Shown: one piece after another, positions 29,394 to 32,869 of the stretch
How the letters are laid out: each line of letters opens with the position of its first letter
Numbering within the stretch: position 1 is the first letter of the stretch
Origin: a virus
IMG/VR virus record: IMGVR_UViG_3300027847_001471
Coordinates: 1 to 32,869 of that record
DNA: 32,869 bases
Strand: one strand, 5' to 3'
Notes under the pieces: generated by a model
What the model was told of the DNA's origin: nothing
Database searches by the model: none
The model's input: only the letters and a program-made list of their open reading frames with translations
Translations under genes and position numbers: made by a program

Positions 29394-30781
29394 CACGCCC
29401 CCCTCGGCGTCTCAAACGCCATGCGTGCGCCGTTCCATCGCACCTCACCCTCGACCACCGAAAACGGCGGCCCGTGCCTGAACTTGGGCACCGCGATGGA
29501 CGCGCGCTGCCGCTCCTCCTGAATGCGCATCCTCGCCGCGTCGCTGTTGGGCAGGATCTCTGGGCGCATGTTTGGGCGGTGCGGGATCAGCGCCACGTCA
29601 GCGTCAGCCGCGATGGCCTGGCTGCCCCTGGCGTCGCTCAGCTTGAGCGCCGAGCCGTCGCCGCGCGCCGCCGCGCTGGTGGGCTGGCTCAGCGCGATGG
29701 CCGCGCAGTCATACTCGATGGCGCAGCTCTTCATCATGCGCGAGGCCGCCGCGATCTCGGCCTCGTCGGTGGCGTCGCGCCGCCTGGTGCCGCCACGGCA
29801 CAGCTGGAGATAGTCCAGCACGATGAGCCCCAGGCCGCCCGCGCACTCGTGCTGCACCCGCTGACAGCTCAGGCGCAGGGCCTCGGGCGTCAGGGTGTGC
29901 GCGTGCTCGATGTGCAGCTGCCAGTGCGCGGTGTCGTCGAGCGCCTTGGTGTACGCTGACAGGTCGCGCCGGCTCAGGTTCTGCAGCCCGCGCCGCGCGA
30001 CATTGAACGGCACCGCCGACAGCTGGCTGATGAGCCTGCCGCACAGGTCAGCCGCTGACATCTCCAGGCTGATGAACAGCACCGCGCGCCCGGCCTGCAG
30101 AGCACTCAGCGTGTAGCTCAGGGCCAGGCTGGTCTTGCCCACGCCGGGCGCAGCCAGGATCACCGCCAGCCAGCCGGGCTGTATCGTCATGCGCTCGTCG
30201 AGCGCCGCCACGCCAGAGCGCACGCCGCCCCCCTCGGCCTCACCCTCCAGGCACCGCCGGTGGTGTTCGTCAAAGCCGCTGCGCGCATCCTCGGCCGTCG
30301 TTGGCACCAGCACCTCGGTCGCTTGGCGCACGGCGCGCTCAGCCACCGCCGGCAGCTCTGTGGGCTCGTTGTCGGTGTCATAGGCCAGCGCCTCCAGGCG
30401 ATGCGCTGCCGCGATCAGCTCGCGCCGCCCACGGTACTGCCTGACGATCAGCGCGTAGGCGTCCACGTTGCCGCTGGTGCCCGCGCGGTCGAGCACCTCG
30501 CTGAGCCCTCGAAAACCCACCATGTCCCAGGTGCTCGCCTGCTGCAGGTACGCAATGATCAGCGCCTCGTCACAGGTGCCGTGCGCCTCATAGGATCGCA
30601 CCACCGCTTCCCAGATCGCGCGGTGGCGCGGCACATAGAAGTCGGCGCCCTCCAGCGCTGTGGCCAAGTGCAGGCACGCCTCCGGCGCCACTATAGCCGC
30701 CGCTATCACCTCGCGCTCTGTGGCCACGTCATGGGGCGCGCGCAGCTCGGTGCCGTCCACCACCGCCAGGCCCCCGCTCAC
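29393..30781 (-). CDS. dnaB: DnaB-family replicative helicase
   Basis: A 462-aa protein. The N-terminal domain (about 15-115) is helical and DnaB-N-like. The RecA-type motor has Walker A ILAAPGVGKTS (208-218), SLEMS (238-242), Walker B LIVLDYLQL (319-327), and ALSQP (363-367). It moves 5'-3' on single strands and unwinds the fork. GTG 30781 overlaps the initiator's stop (GTGA), so initiator and helicase are coupled, as in phages where the initiator loads the helicase. No separate loader gene is seen. Length is normal for phage DnaB proteins. Confidence 0.92.
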   Translation of the reverse strand: MSGGLAVVDGTELRAPHDVATEREVIAAAIVAPEACLHLATALEGADFYVPRHRAIWEAVVRSYEAHGTCDEALIIAYLQQASTWDMVGFRGLSEVLDRAGTSGNVDAYALIVRQYRGRRELIAAAHRLEALAYDTDNEPTELPAVAERAVRQATEVLVPTTAEDARSGFDEHHRRCLEGEAEGGGVRSGVAALDERMTIQPGWLAVILAAPGVGKTSLALSYTLSALQAGRAVLFISLEMSAADLCGRLISQLSAVPFNVARRGLQNLSRRDLSAYTKALDDTAHWQLHIEHAHTLTPEALRLSCQRVQHECAGGLGLIVLDYLQLCRGGTRRRDATDEAEIAAASRMMKSCAIEYDCAAIALSQPTSAAARGDGSALKLSDARGSQAIAADADVALIPHRPNMRPEILPNSDAARMRIQEERQRASIAVPKFRHGPPFSVVEGEVRWNGARMAFETPRGA

Positions 30782-31428
30782 GTCAGGCCCCGCTCTGCGC
30801 GCATCGCTGCGCGTTTCTTGGCCAGGGCTGTCACCTGTGCCCGTTGCTCATCCGAAAAAGAAGAAAAAGAAGGCCTCGCCTCGCGCGCGTCAGCGGGCGT
30901 CTGCGCACCCGCACGTGAGGGCGTCGTCAGGCTCTCCTCTTCTCTTCTCTTCTCTTCTCTTCTCTTCTCTCGCGAGTGCGTGAGGGCTAGCGCATCGCTA
31001 GCAGGCTGATAGCACGTTGCTAGCGCATCGCTAGCGCCGGGCGACTGCTCGCCATCTGTGCCCGCCTGCGCGGGCGGATCCTGGCCGGCGGCGGCCCCTG
31101 CTAGCGCATCGCTAGCAGGCTGATAGCACGTTGCTAGCGCATCGCTAGCAGGCTCGATCCAGGCCACCCAGCCACCCGCCAGCAGCGGCTCCAGGTCCAC
31201 CGCATCGGTCGCCCCGATCTGCCTCGCCAGCCAAGCAGGGTCAGCCGGGATCCGGTTGTCTGTGCGCGCGGCCACCAGCCACAGACCTATCAGGTGCGCC
31301 TTGCTCGCGTCGGGCAGCTGCGCCCACTCGTAATTGCTCAGCAGCGTGCGGTGGAGTTTGATCCACGTGGGATCGCGGTCCTTGTAATGCTGCAGGTTCG
31401 CCCAATTGGGCACGCTCAAATAGTGCAC
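30778..31428 (-). CDS. Replication initiator, lambda O-like, with iterons in its gene
   Basis: A 216-aa protein. Residues 1-90 (LSVPNWANLQHYKDRDPTWIK; then LPDASKAHLIGLWLVAARTD) match the N-terminal winged-helix domain of phage initiators. Residues about 93-150 are a linker with two ASDALATCYQPASDALA copies, encoded by a 50-base DNA repeat. Then a charged REKRREEKRREEE stretch encoded by a pentanucleotide repeat leads to a short helical C-terminus that may contact the helicase. GTG 31428 has GGAGG six bases upstream. By analogy to lambda O, the gene would contain the origin. Confidence 0.78.
   Translation of the reverse strand: MHYLSVPNWANLQHYKDRDPTWIKLHRTLLSNYEWAQLPDASKAHLIGLWLVAARTDNRIPADPAWLARQIGATDAVDLEPLLAGGWVAWIEPASDALATCYQPASDALAGAAAGQDPPAQAGTDGEQSPGASDALATCYQPASDALALTHSREKRREEKRREEESLTTPSRAGAQTPADAREARPSFSSFSDEQRAQVTALAKKRAAMRAERGLT
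30938..30967 (-). repeat. Six tandem copies of a pentanucleotide (TCTTC / GAAGA)
   Basis: On the plus strand TCTTC is repeated six times without error, with partial units at both sides. The coding strand is pure purine here, and lies next to the iterons on their helicase-gene side. The unit length is not a multiple of three, so each gain or loss would shift the frame of the initiator gene. Confidence 0.95.
30986..31149. repeat. Iteron array, candidate replication origin
   Basis: GCTAGCGCATCGCTAGC, itself an inverted repeat with a 3-base centre, occurs four times: 30986-31002, 31019-31035, 31100-31116 and 31133-31149. Pairs are 33 bases apart and embedded in two identical 50-base blocks. A second palindrome (TAGCA-CGT-TGCTA) lies between the members of each pair. 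An array of initiator-sized sites inside the initiator gene beside an asymmetric purine tract has the same layout as the lambda origin in gene O. Confidence 0.82.
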
Positions 31429-31495
31429 GTGTCACCTCCGCGCGGTCAGGCTACGCGTCGCCCGCCCCAGCAGGCCAGCGCGCAGCGGTTACTGT

Positions 31496-32038
31496 CTAGA
31501 ACGGTATGTCATCATCCCGATACGGGTTGTTCTGCTGCGCCGCCGGTGGTGCGTTGAAGCCGCCATGCTGCAGCTGCGGCTGCGGCTGCGGCTGAGCGGG
31601 CGGCTGCTGCGGCTGAGCGCGCACCGGCTGCTGCTGCGGCGCCTGGCTGTACTGCGGCGCGGGCGTGGCCTCGACGCTGGCGTGCTGCGGCTGCGTGCCA
31701 GGGTCGCGCCAGTAGTCGCGATCGGTCTTGGGCCGCTGCGCCGCGTCAACGCTCGGCACGCCCAGATCGGCCACGCGCACGCTGGTCCACTCGCGTCCTT
31801 GATCGTCCTTTCGGCTGCTCAGCTCGCCGTCGATCGTGACCATTGTGCCCTCGCTGATACGCTCGGCGGCTGCCTTGGCGCGCTCGCCAAACATCACGCA
31901 CCGCGTGTAGGCCTGGATCACCCGCCCGTCGGGCAGGGTCTTGCCACTCCTGATCTTGAACGTCAGAAACTCGCCCGCACGGCCCTGCTTAACCTCTGGC
32001 GGAAAGGCCACCTCGCCTGTGCCAAACACTCTCAACAT
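31496..32038 (-). CDS. ssb: Single-stranded DNA-binding protein
   Basis: A 180-aa SSB. Residues 1-110 form the OB fold, with LRVFGTGEV, FLTFKIRSGKTLPDG and YTRCVMFGERAKAAAERI. The linker is Gln/Pro-rich, and the last residues are DDDIPF (175-180), the acidic tip by which bacterial SSBs recruit their partners. ATG 32038 has a GGGGGGG run upstream as ribosome site; the frame is open to 32140 but that part has no homologous look. As first gene of the minus-strand transcript it begins just past the divergent regulatory region. The acidic tip is a sign that the phage SSB contacts host or phage repair proteins. Confidence 0.93.
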   Translation of the reverse strand: MLRVFGTGEVAFPPEVKQGRAGEFLTFKIRSGKTLPDGRVIQAYTRCVMFGERAKAAAERISEGTMVTIDGELSSRKDDQGREWTSVRVADLGVPSVDAAQRPKTDRDYWRDPGTQPQHASVEATPAPQYSQAPQQQPVRAQPQQPPAQPQPQPQLQHGGFNAPPAAQQNNPYRDDDIPF

Positions 32039-32077
32039 GCGCACCCCCCCTTGTGTGAGCCCACACCCTGGTGGATA

Positions 32078-32092
32078 GACGCGCAGCGCGTC
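32078..32092. promoter_or_regulatory. Perfect operator in the divergent promoter region
   Basis: GACGCGCAGCGCGTC, identical to the operator in promoter A (3478-3492), lies between the ssb start (32038) and the plus-strand operon. On the minus strand TTGACG (32094-32089) overlaps it, as in promoter A, but I see no good -10 for ssb at 17 bases. Confidence 0.8.
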
Positions 32093-32099
32093 AAGGAAG

Positions 32100-32128
32100 T
32101 TGACCGAGATCGCGCGCCGCGCTACAAG
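32100..32128 (+). promoter_or_regulatory. Promoter of the plus-strand recombination operon
   Basis: -35 TTGACC (32100-32105), 17-base spacer, -10 TACAAG (32123-32128). The GACGCGC operator ends eight bases upstream of the -35. It would drive the 44-aa ORF, exonuclease and recT. Confidence 0.65.
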
Positions 32129-32151
32129 ATCCGCACACACTGAGGTGGACC

Positions 32152-32286
32152 ATGCGACGACGCAGCCCGATCTTTTCCCTCCCCGCAGGCGCAGCCTTTG
32201 AGCGGCTGCCGTTCATCGCTGAGGCCCTGCGGCTGTACGGCAGCCGCGCGACCCTGGGTGACCTTGTGAGGCTGCTGCGTGGCTGA
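32152..32286 (+). CDS. Short basic protein, first gene of recombination operon
   Basis: A 44-aa protein (MRRRSPIFSLPAGAAFERLP, then a helical EALRLYGSRATLGDLVRLLRG). ATG 32152 has GAGGTGG upstream. The stop codon overlaps the GTG start of the exonuclease, so it is probably co-translated. The Arg-rich start suggests nucleic-acid contact, but no family is recognised. It could be a small regulator or leader peptide for the operon. Confidence 0.6.
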   Translation: MRRRSPIFSLPAGAAFERLPFIAEALRLYGSRATLGDLVRLLRG

Positions 32287-32869
32287 CCAGGAAGCCCGCC
32301 GGGCCTGGCTGCAGGGGCGCAAGTCCTCAGTGGGCGCCAGCGACGTGGCGGGTGTGCTCGGCCTGGGCGATCCTCGCTGGTCCACGCCGCTGGCCGTCTG
32401 GCAGTCCAAGATCAGCGAAGACGTGGACATGGCCACCAGCGGGCCCGCCGCCATGGGCCTCGATCTGGAGCCGTTCATCCTGCGCGAACTGGGCAAGCGC
32501 CTGGGCGCGGAGGTGTACAGCGCCGAGGCCGAGCCGATCAGGCACCCCACCGTGCCGCTGGCGGTGAACCCTGACGCCATGGTGGCCGATCCTGAAACGG
32601 GTGAATGGTGCCCGTGCGAAGTCAAGTTCGCCACCGGCGACCAGCTAACCAGCTACCAGTACGATCCAGCGCTGGAATGGAACATGCTGCAGGCGTGGCT
32701 GAGCGATCCGCAGGGCGGTGCGCCATTTCCAGCCGGCACCCGCGTGGGCGGCTACTACTGCCAGATCCAGGCGCAGATCCTCTGCACGGGTGCCAGCTAC
32801 GGCTGGCTCGTGGGCGTCATCGGTGCGCGTGCTGGCTACCTGCTGCGCATTGGCCAGGAGCTGCCCCAC
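32279..32869 (+). CDS. YqaJ/lambda-type exonuclease, N-terminal part (continues at position 3)
   Basis: The first 197 codons of a 328-aa exonuclease. Motifs in order: VGASDVAGVLGL (18-29), GLDLEP with Glu64, AVNPDAM with Asp99, and EVK (114-116), forming the PDDEXK-type active site of YqaJ proteins. GTG 32279 overlaps the stop of the preceding 44-aa gene. The reading frame runs through the last base of the window and continues at the left end without interruption, which supports the circular map. It acts with RecT as a two-component recombination system. Confidence 0.9.
   Translation, partial: MADQEARRAWLQGRKSSVGASDVAGVLGLGDPRWSTPLAVWQSKISEDVDMATSGPAAMGLDLEPFILRELGKRLGAEVYSAEAEPIRHPTVPLAVNPDAMVADPETGEWCPCEVKFATGDQLTSYQYDPALEWNMLQAWLSDPQGGAPFPAGTRVGGYYCQIQAQILCTGASYGWLVGVIGARAGYLLRIGQELPH
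32706..32869. repeat. Right copy of 164-bp terminal direct repeat
   Basis: Matches 1-164 with two differences, at the sites matching 35 and 38; both are synonymous in the exonuclease frame. See the left copy. Confidence 0.95.

Noticed and set aside
32044-32050. G7 run upstream of ssb as a phase-variable spacing element
   Set aside because: The run itself can serve as the ribosome site, and no length variation can be seen in one sequence.
1-32869. Prophage interpretation with attachment sites
   Set aside because: The terminal repeat lies within one continuous exonuclease gene, no integrase or host gene is present, and the ends join in frame, so it reflects closure of the phage map and not att sites.
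1-32869. CRISPR array, tRNA or transposon
   Set aside because: The only regular repeats are the iterons, the pentanucleotide run and the hairpins; none has repeat-spacer spacing, a cloverleaf or transposase next to it.

Overview
The window looks like one complete genome of a tailed double-stranded DNA phage (siphovirus-like: long tape measure, tube protein and tail tip, no sheath gene seen) from an unidentified high-GC host, roughly two-thirds G+C by eye. Sigma-70-like promoters, GGAGG-type ribosome sites and a possible lipoprotein among the lysis genes fit a Gram-negative host, but this is inference. The first and last 164 bases are the same sequence with two differences, and one exonuclease gene runs off the right end and resumes at the left, so the molecule is circular or terminally redundant with a unit length of 32,705 bp. 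I found no integrase, transposase, tRNA or CRISPR array.

Layout. (1) A short plus-strand recombination operon: a 44-aa ORF, a YqaJ/lambda-type exonuclease across the junction, and a RecT annealase, ending at 1300 in a terminator-like hairpin. (2) A minus-strand block of small genes (5435 down to 1397): two unknown proteins, a SprT-like zinc protease, a DUF3846-like protein, two helix-turn-helix regulators and a CxxC protein. Most are separated by copies of one hairpin element. Three promoters share a TACTGT -10 box and GACGCGC-type operators. (3) A single long minus-strand transcript direction from 32038 to 5433 carries, in transcription order: SSB, a lambda O-like initiator with an internal iteron array, DnaB-type helicase, a 50-aa protein, a cytosine-C5 and an adenine methyltransferase, a lytic-transglycosylase-like protein, small terminase, a PDDEXK nuclease, two unknowns, large terminase, portal, morphogenesis protein, scaffold region, Mu gpT-like major capsid protein, connector, tail terminator, tail tube, chaperones, tape measure, tail-tip proteins, CHAP-type endolysin, and two membrane lysis proteins.

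Genes are packed with GTGA, ATGA and TGATG overlaps, so translational coupling is pervasive. Initiator, helicase and SSB would replicate the genome from an origin inside the initiator gene. Exonuclease and RecT would recombine it, the methyltransferases may protect it, and the structural and lysis genes follow.

The least ordinary features are the lambda-style origin flanked by a 6-unit pentanucleotide repeat, a G9 tract in the C5-methyltransferase, the shared operator and duplicated leader system, the repeated hairpin between small genes, a long inverted repeat at 5476-5538, and an EF-hand-like loop in the connector protein. No stretch over 300 bases lacks a gene.
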